Below, piece after piece: positions 53,307 through 62,898 of a stretch of 64,000 nt of DNA. Each line of letters opens with the position of its first letter. Within the stretch, counting starts at the first letter, position 1. Source of the DNA: Williamsia muralis NBRC 105860 (GTDB taxonomy: Bacteria > Actinomycetota > Actinomycetes > Mycobacteriales > Mycobacteriaceae). Both the position numbers and the translations under genes were made by a program. Below the pieces are notes generated by a model. The model was not told the DNA's origin and made no database searches. It worked only from the letters and a program-made list of their open reading frames with translations. The stretch is taken from positions 1 to 64,000 of the forward strand of contig NZ_BDAP01000007.1 of the NCBI RefSeq assembly GCF_001598915.1, given 5' to 3'.

Positions 53307-54985
53307 GCGGTGCGGCCCCGGTGGGTCCGGTACCAGCGGGCCAGTGAGTCGGTGGACGAATCATCCTGCGGTGCAGGGGATTCGTCATCGGTGATGATCT
53401 TGAGCAGTTCTTTTGCCTGCGTCTTGCCGAGTTCGACGCCCCATTGATCGAAGCTGTTGATACCCCAGATCGCACCTTCGACGAACACCTGGTGCTCGTA
53501 CAGGGCGATCAACTGACCCACCACCGACGGCGTCAGCTTCGGGGCCAGGATGGAGGTGGAAGGCCGATTGCCCGGCATGACCTTGTGCGCCACCACATGC
53601 GGGTCGACGCCTTCGGCGGCGACCTCGTCGGCGGTCTTGCCGAACGCGAGAACCTTTGTCTGGGCAAAGAAGTTGCTCATCAACAGGTCGTGCATGCTGC
53701 CGGTCCCATCAGCCGTCGGCAGGTCGTCGGTGGGCTCGGCGAAACCGATGAAGTCTGCCGGCACCATCCTGGTGCCCTGATGGAGCAGTTGATAGAACGC
53801 GTGCTGCCCGTTGGTTCCCGGCTCGCCCCAGAAGATCTCGCCGGTGTCCGTGGTGACGTGGTGCCCGTGCGCGTCGACAGATTTGCCGTTCGACTCCATC
53901 GTGAGCTGCTGCAGGTACGCGGCGAACCGGGAGAGATCGTTCGAATAGGGCAGCACCACACGGGCTCCGGCGTCCCAGAAGTTCGAATACCAGAGGCCGA
54001 TCAGGCCCAGGATGACCGGCGCGTTCTGGTGCAGCGGCGCAGTGCGGAAATGCCGATCGACCAGATTGAAACCGGCGAGGAAATCGGCGAAGGCCTCCTT
54101 GCCGATCGCCGCCATCACCGACAGCCCGATCGCGGAGTCCACCGAGTAGCGCCCACCGACCCAATCCCAGAAGCCGAACATGTTGGCCGTGTCGATGCCG
54201 AAGTCGGACACCTTCTCGGCGTTGGTGCTCACGGCGACAAAGTGTTTGGCGACGGCCTCGGGTCCGGCACCCAGCTTCTCGAGCAGCCAGGTACGTGCCG
54301 CCGCGGCGTTGGTCAGCGTTTCCAGCGTGGTGAAGGTCTTGGATGCGATCACGAAGAGGGTGGTCTCCGGATCGAGATCGGCGAGGGTGGCAACCAGGTC
54401 GGCGGGATCGACGTTCGAGACGAACCGGCAGCGGATCGCGGTGTCGACGTAGTGACGCAATGCCTGGTACACCATCACCGGCCCGAGATCGGAGCCACCG
54501 ATGCCGATGTTCACCACTGTCTCGATCGGTTTACCGGTGTGTCCCTTCCACTCACCCGAACGCAGCTTGTCGGTGAACTCACCCATGGCGTCGAGCACCT
54601 CGTGGACGTCGTGCACCACGTCCTGGCCATCCACCTTGAGCGTGGCGTCGCGTGGCAACCGCAGTGCTGTGTGCAGCACAGCACGGTCTTCCGAGGTGTT
54701 GATGTGCTCGCCCCAGAACATGGCGTCGCGCTTCTCTTCCAGACCGACCTCCCGGGCGAGGTCGAGCAGCAGATCGAGGGTCTCGCGCAGGACGCGATGC
54801 TTGGAGTAGTCGATGTGGAGGTCGCCGACGTCGATGGTCAGCTCGGCACCGCGCTTGGGGTCCACCGCGAAGACCTCCCGCAGGTGCATCGCGTACACGT
54901 GCGACTGGTGGGCCGACAGCTGCTGCCAGGCATGTGACCCGGTCAGGTCGAACTCGCGGGCGGACTCGCTCGGGACGCTACTCAT
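53303..54985 (-). CDS. pgi: Glucose-6-phosphate isomerase
   Basis: A 560-residue PGI of the normal bacterial length. Signatures are [16 protein letters not shown], the sugar-phosphate site [14 protein letters not shown], and the C-terminal motif [14 protein letters not shown]; the conserved Glu and His lie in [19 protein letters not shown]. The ATG at 54983-54985 was chosen because the upstream extension to 55369 lies antisense to another gene and has no family similarity. It is followed on the same strand by an acyltransferase. Confidence 0.96.
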   Translation of the reverse strand: MSSVPSESAREFDLTGSHAWQQLSAHQSHVYAMHLREVFAVDPKRGAELTIDVGDLHIDYSKHRVLRETLDLLLDLAREVGLEEKRDAMFWGEHINTSEDRAVLHTALRLPRDATLKVDGQDVVHDVHEVLDAMGEFTDKLRSGEWKGHTGKPIETVVNIGIGGSDLGPVMVYQALRHYVDTAIRCRFVSNVDPADLVATLADLDPETTLFVIASKTFTTLETLTNAAAARTWLLEKLGAGPEAVAKHFVAVSTNAEKVSDFGIDTANMFGFWDWVGGRYSVDSAIGLSVMAAIGKEAFADFLAGFNLVDRHFRTAPLHQNAPVILGLIGLWYSNFWDAGARVVLPYSNDLSRFAAYLQQLTMESNGKSVDAHGHHVTTDTGEIFWGEPGTNGQHAFYQLLHQGTRMVPADFIGFAEPTDDLPTADGTGSMHDLLMSNFFAQTKVLAFGKTADEVAAEGVDPHVVAHKVMPGNRPSTSILAPKLTPSVVGQLIALYEHQVFVEGAIWGINSFDQWGVELGKTQAKELLKIITDDESPAPQDDSSTDSLARWYRTHRGRTA

Positions 54986-55151
54986 TTTTCGACAGACCCC
55001 TTCGTCGGTTACGAACTGCACATCTGCACTGAGGATGACCTCGACCGTCAGCCTATCCAGATCGAGCGCTCGGCTCGCAGCGAGCGGTCGAACTGTTTGC
55101 GATAGTTCGGCGAACACTCCGGTGGTACCGGCAGCCGAATACAGTGAGTCC

Positions 55152-56075
55152 ATGTCCTGCTGCACCCCACGGTCCGAAGGAATGCCGGAGTTGTCGGCGA
55201 CCTCCGTCGAGGGTCGGGGCACGCACCGGGTTTCCCAGGTGAGCATTCCGGCCGGGACATTCACCATGGGTGATTCGACGGGCGACGGGTTTGCCGCAGA
55301 CGGAGAGTCGCCGCTGCACGAGGTCGCGGTGAGCGCGTTCGACATCGACGCCGTCACGGTGAGCAACAACGACTACGCGGAGTTCGTGGCAACCACCGGC
55401 TACACCACGGTGGCCGAGCGACAGGGATCCTCGGCCGTCTTCCATTCACTGGTGGCCGAGGGCAGCGATGTGGTGGGCCGGTCTCCGACCGCGCCGTGGT
55501 GGCTCGCGGTCGCCGGTGCGGACTGGGCGCACCCGTTCGGCCCTTCGTCCGATCTGGACGACCTCGGCGACCATCCTGTCGTGCACATCAGTTGGCATGA
55601 TGCACAGGCATATTGCGAGTGGTCGGGGCGCAGGCTACCCACCGAGGCCCAGTGGGAGTACGCAGCGCGAGGTGGTATCGCGGGCGCCCGCTATCCGTGG
55701 GGAGATGAGTTGCTGGCGGCCGATGGGACCTGGCAATGCAACATCTGGCAGGGCGAGTTCCCCTCGAACAACACCGGGGATGACGGATTCGTCGGTACGG
55801 CGCCGGTGACAGCATTCGCGCCCAACGGTTTCGGGTTGTGGCAGATGGCCGGCAATGTCTGGGAGTGGTGCGAGGACCGATTCGATCCCCGGTACTACCG
55901 CAGTGGCGATGTGGTCGACCCCGTCGGGCCCCAGCGGGGACGCTCGCGCGTGCTGCGCGGGGGTTCCTACCTCTGTCACGACTCGTACTGCAATCGCTAC
56001 CGGAACTCGGCGCGGTCGCACAACACCCCGGAATCGTCGATGGGCAACGCCGGATTCCGCACCGTCGGGAGATGA
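55152..56075 (+). CDS. Formylglycine-generating enzyme (FGE)
   Basis: A 307-residue FGE-sulfatase family protein. The domain starts [20 protein letters not shown] and has the typical [15 protein letters not shown] and [18 protein letters not shown]. The copper-binding cysteines are Cys275 and Cys280 in [19 protein letters not shown], which identifies a true FGE and not an EgtB-like enzyme. It oxidises the Cys of CxPxR in sulfatases to formylglycine. A candidate client sulfatase lies about 1.3 kb downstream. ATG 55152 is the best start; ATG 55182 is possible. Confidence 0.9.
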   Translation: MSCCTPRSEGMPELSATSVEGRGTHRVSQVSIPAGTFTMGDSTGDGFAADGESPLHEVAVSAFDIDAVTVSNNDYAEFVATTGYTTVAERQGSSAVFHSLVAEGSDVVGRSPTAPWWLAVAGADWAHPFGPSSDLDDLGDHPVVHISWHDAQAYCEWSGRRLPTEAQWEYAARGGIAGARYPWGDELLAADGTWQCNIWQGEFPSNNTGDDGFVGTAPVTAFAPNGFGLWQMAGNVWEWCEDRFDPRYYRSGDVVDPVGPQRGRSRVLRGGSYLCHDSYCNRYRNSARSHNTPESSMGNAGFRTVGR

Positions 56076-56143
56076 CTGTCGGGAGATGACCGACGGCAGC
56101 TGGCCGTCGCCAGGTGTGCCTCAGGGGAGTCGGCCGTCACCGA

Positions 56144-56869
56144 TCACGCTGCGGCCACCGGAAGTCCGCCGTACGGGCGGGCGTGTGCGTTTCCATCTTC
56201 ATCGCTGATGATCGCTGCGGCATGATCACGAAGCCATGGCGAGGGGTCGGCGGGTGCCCGTAGAACGTAGAGCCCTGCGGCGTGGGCCATGGCCGCGCTG
56301 CCGGCGACGATCGTCATCTGTCCGGCGGCACCACGTCTGTCACCGACTCGTGCCGTTGCCTGTCCGGCACAGAGCGGGATGCGCACGCCGTCGATGTCGA
56401 CGGTCCAGTGTTCGTCGGTGCCCGGTCCGCCGGATGGTGCCTCGCCGGCCGTGGCGGCGACAGCGCCGACCCGGATGAGGACGCCGCAGCCGAGCTCCCG
56501 GGCGAGCACCTCGGCGGCATGATCAGCCAGGAAAGCCCGGCCGGTCGCCATCAGGTCCAGTCTCAGGCCGGCAGGAACTGTGGTCGCCGCGCCGCCGATG
56601 TTCACCCGATGCCATGGCGGGACGGGTGAACCCGTCGCCGGTCCCAAGACCGCTTGCGTGGCGCCGTCGGTGAGGTCGTCGTAGAACAGGGCTTCGATGA
56701 TGACCTGATCGAGCAGCGACGAGACCATCACCGGTTCTCCGTCGGCCAGGTCGAGTGCGATGATCTCGGCGTTCGCGAACCCGCGGTTGATCGTCTCGTC
56801 GAGTCGCCGAGCGAGCGACCGGGTGTGCCGCACGGCGCGGTCGAGACAGTTGGGGTCGGTGACCGACAC
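56144..56869 (-). CDS. Degenerate ApbE-like protein
   Basis: A 241-residue protein that resembles ApbE in overall order: LDETINRGFANAEIIALDLA, GLRLDLMATGRAFLADHAAEVLARELG (the place of the ApbE GxAKGYAVDR helix) and VLIRVGAVAAT (the LVNxGGDI place). The diagnostic catalytic residues, including the Lys and the Gly-Gly-Asp loop, are not preserved. It may be a non-catalytic relative or simply a divergent one. Start is the most upstream ATG/GTG at 56869. Confidence 0.5.
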   Translation of the reverse strand: MSVTDPNCLDRAVRHTRSLARRLDETINRGFANAEIIALDLADGEPVMVSSLLDQVIIEALFYDDLTDGATQAVLGPATGSPVPPWHRVNIGGAATTVPAGLRLDLMATGRAFLADHAAEVLARELGCGVLIRVGAVAATAGEAPSGGPGTDEHWTVDIDGVRIPLCAGQATARVGDRRGAAGQMTIVAGSAAMAHAAGLYVLRAPADPSPWLRDHAAAIISDEDGNAHARPYGGLPVAAA

Positions 56870-57041
56870 CGCTATATCGGTGTCGAGACCGAAGAGGGTT
56901 GCGGAGGCAATTATCGTCGTACCTGCTCTGGTCGGTGTGGCGCTGGTGAAGACAATTTTGCGCGCCGAACCTGGTAAGCGGCTGTGAACCGACGATGAGC
57001 AACCTGACGATCAGGACGTCTGAGCTGTGCAAACGACGAAA

Positions 57042-57071
57042 CCGGGTCACCTCACTGCTGAAGTGACCCGG
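57042..57071 (-). terminator. Hairpin after the Asp-repeat gene
   Basis: A perfect 9-bp stem (CCGGGTCAC with GTGACCCGG) and 12-nt loop. On the minus strand it follows the stop of the Asp-rich small gene by 15 bp and leads into TTTCGTCGTTTG, a weak T-run. It separates this gene from the ApbE-like one. Confidence 0.6.
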
Positions 57072-57086
57072 CCGGCGTGATGGCGG

Positions 57087-57305
57087 TCAGGCCGCGATCA
57101 CCACGTCGTAGAAACCGTCGTAGTCGGTGTCGGAGGCGTACTCGTCGACATAGCCGTCGTAGTTGTAGTCGTACTCGGCCTCATCGGCCCAGCCGTCGGC
57201 GTTGGTGTCCCACTCCTGGACGTCGACGTAACCGTCGCCGTTCGTGTCGGTGACGATGGTGTCGACGATGCCGTTGTAGTCGGTGTCGAAGTACTGGCTT
57301 TCCAT
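57087..57305 (-). CDS. Small acidic protein of five 13-residue Asp-rich repeats
   Basis: A 72-residue protein, MESQYF followed by exactly five 13-residue repeats with the consensus DTxxDGYxDxxxx (residues 7-71), for example DTNGDGYVDVQEW and DTNADGWADEAEY. Each has Asp/Asn at positions 1, 3, 5 and 9 and Gly at 6, as in EF-hand-like or thrombospondin type 3 calcium loops. It has no signal peptide and no other domain. The ATG is in the terminus of the window's gene order between an ApbE-like gene and a sulfatase. The protein may bind calcium or act as an acidic scaffold; no family name is offered. Confidence 0.7.
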   Translation of the reverse strand: MESQYFDTDYNGIVDTIVTDTNGDGYVDVQEWDTNADGWADEAEYDYNYDGYVDEYASDTDYDGFYDVVIAA

Positions 57306-57417
57306 GGCGGTCTCTTTTCGGGGGAGTGAATCTTCCGGTGCTGCAGCTCGTTTGCTGCATTCGGAGATAAGAGACGGGGCCGTGGTGGATTGTTCCCGGC
57401 AGGTGCCGGGAACTTCG

Positions 57418-58830
57418 TCAGTGACTGTGTTGGGTGTGCCGGGTCGGGACGTTGCGGAGCTCGCGCTCTTCGGCCCGGGTGCGACGCGACGGCAGCGAGC
57501 GGTCGGCGTGGTCGACGTCGACCTTGTCGAGCTGGCGCTGGTAGCGGGTCATGAAGTCGTGTGCGATCGAGTTCCCGTCGGTCTCCGACGGGAGGTTGTC
57601 ACCGGTTTCGGTGCGCCACCTGGTCAACCGCCCGGACAGGTCGGCCACGACATCGGACAATTCCGGATCGTCAATCAGGTTGTTCAGCTCGAGAGGGTCG
57701 GTGGTCAGGTCGTACAGTTCCCTCGGCGCGCGGGGGAGGTCCTGCGACCCGTCGAGAGCCCGTGCCGACGGGCTGTCGCGGATGTCGAGTGGGAGGCTCA
57801 GCGCAGGGCGACTCGCATAGTTCTCGATGTAGGAGAACCGGTCGGTGCGAACGGCCCGGATCGGGTCGAAATTGTCGTGGTAGGTCTTCTCGGTGAACAC
57901 CTCGGTCCGTACCGAGGCGATCTCACCCGCAGCGATCGGGGCGGCGTGAGAGAACCCCTCGACGGCCTCGGGAACGTCGACACCGACGAGTTCGAGCACG
58001 GTCGGCGTGAGATCGACACCGCTGAAGAGATCGTCGTACACGAACGGCTCGATGCCCCGAGCCGACGGCGGACGGATGATCAGCGCAACGCCGGTGCCCT
58101 CGGAATACAGGGTGGACTTTGCCCGCGGGAACGCCAGTCCGTGGTCGGTGATGAACACGATCCAGGTGGTGCGGTCGAGCCCCAATTCGGTCACCGTGTC
58201 GAGAAGCCGGCCCACCGCCGCATCCGCCTTGGTGATCGAGCCGTGCAGGCCTGCCAGATCTTCGCGTACCGGCCGCGCATCGGGCAGGAAATCGGGGACC
58301 ACGATGCTCTTGGGGTCGGCGTGCTTGTACTCGTCCGGCGGATAAGGCCGGTGGGTCTCGAAGAAGCCGGCCGTCAGCAGGAACGGAGTCGACGCACGTT
58401 CGGGGTCGCCGGCGAGGTCACGTAACCATTCCTGAGACTGCGCCACCACGTAGTCGCATTCGGAATCGGAGACGTCGAGTTCGTCGAAGCCGAGCCGGGT
58501 GGGGTCGCTCGACTCGTGCTGCATGCCGAACAACACTGTGCGCCAACCGTTGTCGCTCAGTACCTGTGGGAGGGTCTGCACGTCGTCGTGATACTCGAAG
58601 CCGTGGTGCGCCAACCCGGCGAGGCCGTTGGAATGTGGGTACCGGCCGGTGAACAACGAGCCCCGGGCAGGGGAGCACAGGGGCGCGGTGGAATGGGCGT
58701 TGGTGAACCGGATGCCGTCCTCGGCCAGCGCGTCCATCGTCGGGCTCTCGACACCCTCGGCCCCGTAGCAGGCGAGATGGCGACCGAGGTCATGCCAATG
58801 GATCAACAGAACGTTCTCAGGCATATTCAT
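57418..58830 (-). CDS. Type I sulfatase
   Basis: A 470-residue sulfatase of the alkaline phosphatase superfamily. The formylglycine site is Cys52 in APLCSPARGSLFTGRYP (CxPxR), which needs FGE for activation. The metal loop at the N-terminus is LIHWHDLGRH, and the late ITDHGLAFPRAK carries further metal ligands. No signal peptide is seen, so it is probably cytoplasmic. ATG at 58828-58830 or 58822-58824; the reading back to 58896 has no ribosome site. The FGE gene lies about 1.3 kb away, on the opposite strand. Confidence 0.88.
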   Translation of the reverse strand: MNMPENVLLIHWHDLGRHLACYGAEGVESPTMDALAEDGIRFTNAHSTAPLCSPARGSLFTGRYPHSNGLAGLAHHGFEYHDDVQTLPQVLSDNGWRTVLFGMQHESSDPTRLGFDELDVSDSECDYVVAQSQEWLRDLAGDPERASTPFLLTAGFFETHRPYPPDEYKHADPKSIVVPDFLPDARPVREDLAGLHGSITKADAAVGRLLDTVTELGLDRTTWIVFITDHGLAFPRAKSTLYSEGTGVALIIRPPSARGIEPFVYDDLFSGVDLTPTVLELVGVDVPEAVEGFSHAAPIAAGEIASVRTEVFTEKTYHDNFDPIRAVRTDRFSYIENYASRPALSLPLDIRDSPSARALDGSQDLPRAPRELYDLTTDPLELNNLIDDPELSDVVADLSGRLTRWRTETGDNLPSETDGNSIAHDFMTRYQRQLDKVDVDHADRSLPSRRTRAEERELRNVPTRHTQHSH

Positions 58831-58950
58831 CCCACCATGTGCGTGCGCGTTTGGATCAAGTCGCCAATCCTGCAAGCAACCCGGAGGCCGGGCCACACTT
58901 TTGATCGGCGTGGGTAAAACCCCGCCACCCGGGTGACGGGCAGGGTAGGG

Positions 58951-59256
58951 CTATCGGCCGAGTGGTCCCCGGCCCAGCCGGAGCAGCATCATCGCCAGCG
59001 TGTGACCCTCTTGGCCCAGCTCGCTGAAGCGTTCGAGCACCTTCATCTCGCGGCTGTGCACCAGACGGGTGCCGCCGGACGCCATCCGCGCCTGGCCGAT
59101 ACGCTTGGACACCGCGGTACGCCGCTTGATCGCGGCCAGGATGATGGCGTCGACACGATCGATCTCGGCGCGCAGGTCGTCGATGCTCTCCGGAAGGTCG
59201 CCCACGTCAGAGCCCAAATCGAAGCCGGACAAATCAATCGGCTGGTCAGCAGTCAC
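58951..59256 (-). CDS. Chorismate mutase, AroQ delta class (Rv0948c-like)
   Basis: A 101-residue intracellular chorismate mutase. It has the AroQ helix with RAEIDRVDAIILAAIKRRTAVSK, GQARMASGGTRLVHSREMKV and the conserved C-terminus LLRLGRGPLG, the segment through which the mycobacterial enzyme is activated by DAHP synthase. It makes prephenate for phenylalanine and tyrosine. In M. tuberculosis Rv0948c also sits between pgi and uvrD1. Confidence 0.93.
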   Translation of the reverse strand: MTADQPIDLSGFDLGSDVGDLPESIDDLRAEIDRVDAIILAAIKRRTAVSKRIGQARMASGGTRLVHSREMKVLERFSELGQEGHTLAMMLLRLGRGPLGR

Positions 59257-59348
59257 GCAGCCAAGTGTGCCACGCAGTATCGGGGCGCTGGTAAGAGTGG
59301 TCCGGTGAATCGACGACCGGGGACCTCAGGTATCGGACGGCCCACCAG

Positions 59349-61181
59349 GTGCTGACCGTCAAGCCTTCTGCGCGGACGGTCGTGTGGATTGCCCTCGCTC
59401 TGATCGCCGTCCAGACCGTGATCCGGATATGGCTCGTCGCGCGCGGATACTTCTACTGGGACGACCTGATCCTGATCGGCCGCGCATCGACCGAGTCGAT
59501 CTGGTCATGGTCCTACCTGATGCAGGATCACGACGGGCATCTCATGCCCGGGGCATTCCTCGTGGCCGGGGTGATCACCGAACTGAGCCCGCTGAACTGG
59601 GCGATACCTGCGGTCACGCTGGTGGTCGGTCAGCTCGCGGTGTCACTGGCCGTGCTGCGCATGGTGGTGGTGATCGCAGGTCGTGTCCGCCCGATTCTGC
59701 TGGTGCCGCTGGTGTTCTTCCTGTTCACCCCGATGACCGTGCCGGCCTACACGTGGTGGGCGGCGGGTCTCAACACCCTGCCACTGCAGTTCGCGATGGC
59801 GGTGGTGGTGGCCGACGTGGTGCAGCTCTGTCGCGGGCAGGTTGCCGATCGCCGCCGGGTCATCATCCGATCGCTGGTGGTGTTCGTGGTGGCGCTGGCG
59901 TTCTTCGAGAAATCGCTGCTGATCCTGCCGGTTGCCGCGGTCGCCGCGGTGCTGTGGGTTCACGTCAATTCGTCGGCCGAGGGGCCCGGGCTCATGCGCC
60001 CCATCCGTACGGCATGGTCTGCGGCTCGCGAACTGTGGATCGCGATGGCAGCAGTCGCCGCCGGATGGATGGTCCTCTACTTCGCCTCCACGTCCATCGC
60101 CGACGGGCATTCGATCGGCCAGGCGATGTCGCTCACGTGGCGGTCCATCAACCGGGGACTGGTGCCCGCCGGAGTCGGAGGGCCGTGGTTCTGGACCCGC
60201 TGGCTCCCGAGCCCGCCGATGGCCCAACCTCACGACTGGATGATCGCGGCCGGCTGGGTGGTCCTGATCGCGGCGGTCGCCTATGTCCTCTGGGCCAGGC
60301 GCGGCGCGGCCCTGGTCCTGGTTGCGGTGTTCGCTTACGTCGTCGTGTTGCAGATCCCGCTGTTCTGGAGCCGGACAAGCGAGTTCACCTCCCTCGAGTT
60401 GGCGCAGACACTGCGGTATCTGCCAGACACCGCCTTGGTGATCACGGTCGCGATGGCGCTGCTGGTGTCGGCGCCTCGACGTCGACGCTCCTCGGCCGGT
60501 GCACCTGGTCACTCTCGGCGCAGCGCTGCCCTTCCGGCCCGGTCAGCGACAATTGCCGCCGCCGTGGTCGGTGTCGCCTACATCGGTAGCTCGTTGGTCT
60601 CGACCGCCGAATTCGCCGACGAATGGAACTCGAGCCCGACCGAGGAGTACATGGCCAACGCGCGGGCGTCGCTGGCGCAAGCGGCCGGAACACGAATGTT
60701 GGACCATGCCCTCCCACTGCTGGTGATCCTGCCGGTGACCTACCCCGACAATCAGGTGGGCAAGGTTTTTGCTGCGCTCGACCAGCGACCCACTATCGGC
60801 CCGTGGACCGACAAACTGCAGGTCCTCGACGACCAGGGCCACCTGGTGTCGGGCGACGTGACTGCCGCGAGAACCTTCGGCGAAGGCGCCGGGGCATGCG
60901 ATCGACCCGAGATCACCGGGCCGTCATCGATCCCTCTGAACGGGCCGCTGCTCGACTGGACCTGGGTGGTGGCGCTTCCGTACTGCGCCAACACCGACGG
61001 AACCGTGCGGATCGGTCTGGCCGAGGACTCGTCGCTCGAGGTGCCCGTGAAGGCAGGTCTGCACACCGTGTTCGTTCAGGTCGAGGGGTCTGGTTTTGAG
61101 GTTCAGTTGCGTCCCGTGACGCCGGGCCTGCAACTGCATGTGGGCCAAGGCCGCGTCGGCGAACTCGTGCGTGCGCCCTGA
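59349..61181 (+). CDS. Polytopic membrane protein, possible GT-C-type glycosyltransferase
   Basis: A 610-residue protein with about ten transmembrane helices in residues 1-420 and an extracytoplasmic soluble C-terminal domain of about 170 residues. The loop after the first helix has YFYWDDLILIGRA, whose Asp pair recalls the acidic site of GT-C glycosyltransferases, but no further signature is clear. The GTG at 59349 was used. It is divergent from the chorismate mutase gene. Confidence 0.65.
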   Translation: MLTVKPSARTVVWIALALIAVQTVIRIWLVARGYFYWDDLILIGRASTESIWSWSYLMQDHDGHLMPGAFLVAGVITELSPLNWAIPAVTLVVGQLAVSLAVLRMVVVIAGRVRPILLVPLVFFLFTPMTVPAYTWWAAGLNTLPLQFAMAVVVADVVQLCRGQVADRRRVIIRSLVVFVVALAFFEKSLLILPVAAVAAVLWVHVNSSAEGPGLMRPIRTAWSAARELWIAMAAVAAGWMVLYFASTSIADGHSIGQAMSLTWRSINRGLVPAGVGGPWFWTRWLPSPPMAQPHDWMIAAGWVVLIAAVAYVLWARRGAALVLVAVFAYVVVLQIPLFWSRTSEFTSLELAQTLRYLPDTALVITVAMALLVSAPRRRRSSAGAPGHSRRSAALPARSATIAAAVVGVAYIGSSLVSTAEFADEWNSSPTEEYMANARASLAQAAGTRMLDHALPLLVILPVTYPDNQVGKVFAALDQRPTIGPWTDKLQVLDDQGHLVSGDVTAARTFGEGAGACDRPEITGPSSIPLNGPLLDWTWVVALPYCANTDGTVRIGLAEDSSLEVPVKAGLHTVFVQVEGSGFEVQLRPVTPGLQLHVGQGRVGELVRAP

Positions 61182-61213
61182 TCGGGTTCGTACGCGGTCA
61201 GCCCGTCAGCCAG

Positions 61214-62749
61214 TCAGCCCGTCTGCACCGCGACGGTCGTGATACCTCGAACCCCTTGTGACTGAAGGGTTTTCCCGACGGCCTCGGCGGCCTCCGGTTC
61301 GGCGAACACCCAGCGGACAGGTGTCGAACCCGCTGCCTCGAGCTGCTGATCCGCGTTCGCGAGGAGCACCTCGGTGCCTTCCCAATCGGAGCCGAGAAGT
61401 CCGTCGCGGCCGATGTTGTCGGCGTAGCCCGGGCCGAATGTCATCAACAGGGTGCCGTCGGACGCCCGGCCATCGAACGCGTACTCGTTCACCTCGTAGA
61501 CGAATGTGGACGGGACGCCGGTGACCTGCCTGCTGTGGTCACGCGCCTGCCGAGTCTCCTTGAATCCCGCTGGTTTCCATGTGCCCACAGCGCCGGTGGT
61601 CGCCGCCTTCTTGTTGGCGCCGAGCGCGTTCTCGAACGCACCACGATCCTGATCCAGGAAGGTGGTGAACACATAGGTGACGTCGCCTTTGAGCGTGCCG
61701 TCCTCGTTCGGGACGGTGAACGGGCAGCGCGACTCGGCACGGCCGTTGAGTGGAACGGTGACGGTATGGGCGCAGGTCCCGCCGACGGGACGGCCGTTGA
61801 GGGTGAGCGTCATGTTGCCGACGACTGTGGCCGACCCTGGACCGGTGGGCGACGGGGTGGAAGCCACGTAGGTGACGATGTATTCGCAGACAGGCGGGCT
61901 GCACGGCGAGACGGACAGCCGGAAGCCGCTGGCGGCGAAATCGGGACGGATGTAGGGGGCCGGCACGTGAGTCAGGGCGGCGGTCTGCTCGCCGATGGTG
62001 TCGTACACCCGGCCGACCTCGTTGGGTCCGGCTTTCTGGACCTGCAGGTCGACGTCGAACACGTTGCCGCCGCCTGCCGGGAGCGGGCCGCTGACCGAGG
62101 AGATGCCGCCGTCATCCTGTGTGGTGATGCGAAGCGAGTCCCCGGCCAGCACGACGGAGTCGCTCTCCGCGACTACCGCAGGCAATCCCGCCGGCCGGTA
62201 TCGGACGTCAGGTGTTCCGATCAGTCCGTTCGCAGGACCTCGCGCCGTGAGGTCGAAGAGTTTGTCGTCGCCCGCCACGGCACCGGCCAGGTTCGGCGGT
62301 GCCAGCAGACGGCCCAGATCGGGGAACACGGCCGGGTCGAGCTGCGCCCAACCAGTCGCGACTGCTTCGTAATTGATCTTCGGGGTGTCTTCGAGTTGGC
62401 CTTTCCAGAACCCGGCGGAACCCTTGGCGAAGGTCTGGCCGTTCACGCCGATGATCTCGGCGGCCTCGCCGCCGACCTTGATCCGCCCGGACAGGTCGCC
62501 CGCGGCCGACACCACGACCTCGTCGAGATTGATCTTGTCGCGGTCGGAGGACACCGACCCGGTGTATTTCGCGCCAGGGTGGGCTGCGAATTGGCCGGCA
62601 GCCTCGGTGAGGCTCTTCTGCACGACTATCGGAGCAGGTGCCGACGCGGAGCCATCGGTGGTCCGGGGCAGAAAGATCGCCACCAGGACCACCACCAGCC
62701 CCAAGACAGCCGCCGCCAAAGCCGCACCGGCCACAGTTCTGCTACGCAT
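61214..62749 (-). CDS. Membrane-anchored protein with a Tox-REase-5-like, apparently inactive, C-terminus
   Basis: A 511-residue protein with an N-terminal anchor (AGAALAAAVLGLVVVLVAIFL). Residues about 45-250 form a beta-rich domain similar in feel to LppX/LprG-like lipid carriers (VQKSLTEAAGQFA, INLDEVVVSAAGDLSGRI). The last ~100 residues resemble restriction-endonuclease-fold toxins: FDGRASDGTLL, FGPGYAD, Gln in LANADQQLEAAG and VRWVFAEPEAAEAVG. Where those toxins show ExK before GPGYA, here MTF is found, so the catalytic residues look lost. The function is unknown. Confidence 0.6.
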   Translation of the reverse strand: MRSRTVAGAALAAAVLGLVVVLVAIFLPRTTDGSASAPAPIVVQKSLTEAAGQFAAHPGAKYTGSVSSDRDKINLDEVVVSAAGDLSGRIKVGGEAAEIIGVNGQTFAKGSAGFWKGQLEDTPKINYEAVATGWAQLDPAVFPDLGRLLAPPNLAGAVAGDDKLFDLTARGPANGLIGTPDVRYRPAGLPAVVAESDSVVLAGDSLRITTQDDGGISSVSGPLPAGGGNVFDVDLQVQKAGPNEVGRVYDTIGEQTAALTHVPAPYIRPDFAASGFRLSVSPCSPPVCEYIVTYVASTPSPTGPGSATVVGNMTLTLNGRPVGGTCAHTVTVPLNGRAESRCPFTVPNEDGTLKGDVTYVFTTFLDQDRGAFENALGANKKAATTGAVGTWKPAGFKETRQARDHSRQVTGVPSTFVYEVNEYAFDGRASDGTLLMTFGPGYADNIGRDGLLGSDWEGTEVLLANADQQLEAAGSTPVRWVFAEPEAAEAVGKTLQSQGVRGITTVAVQTG

Positions 62750-62898
62750 GAGCCCCCGCCCGAAACCCCCGCCGCGGGTGGCCTCCCATCGAGACGCCCG
62801 CGACCACTGACCATCAGTCGAGGCGATGCTACCCAGGCGGGCCGACAGGTGGTTCGGTGGCGTGAGTTGTCGGGGCGAGCGGGTAACTTTGTAAGACG

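Noticed and set aside
58921-58940. Terminator around CACCCGGGTG between chorismate mutase and sulfatase
   Set aside because: The stem is a 10-bp palindrome with mismatched flanks and no T-run, too weak to list.
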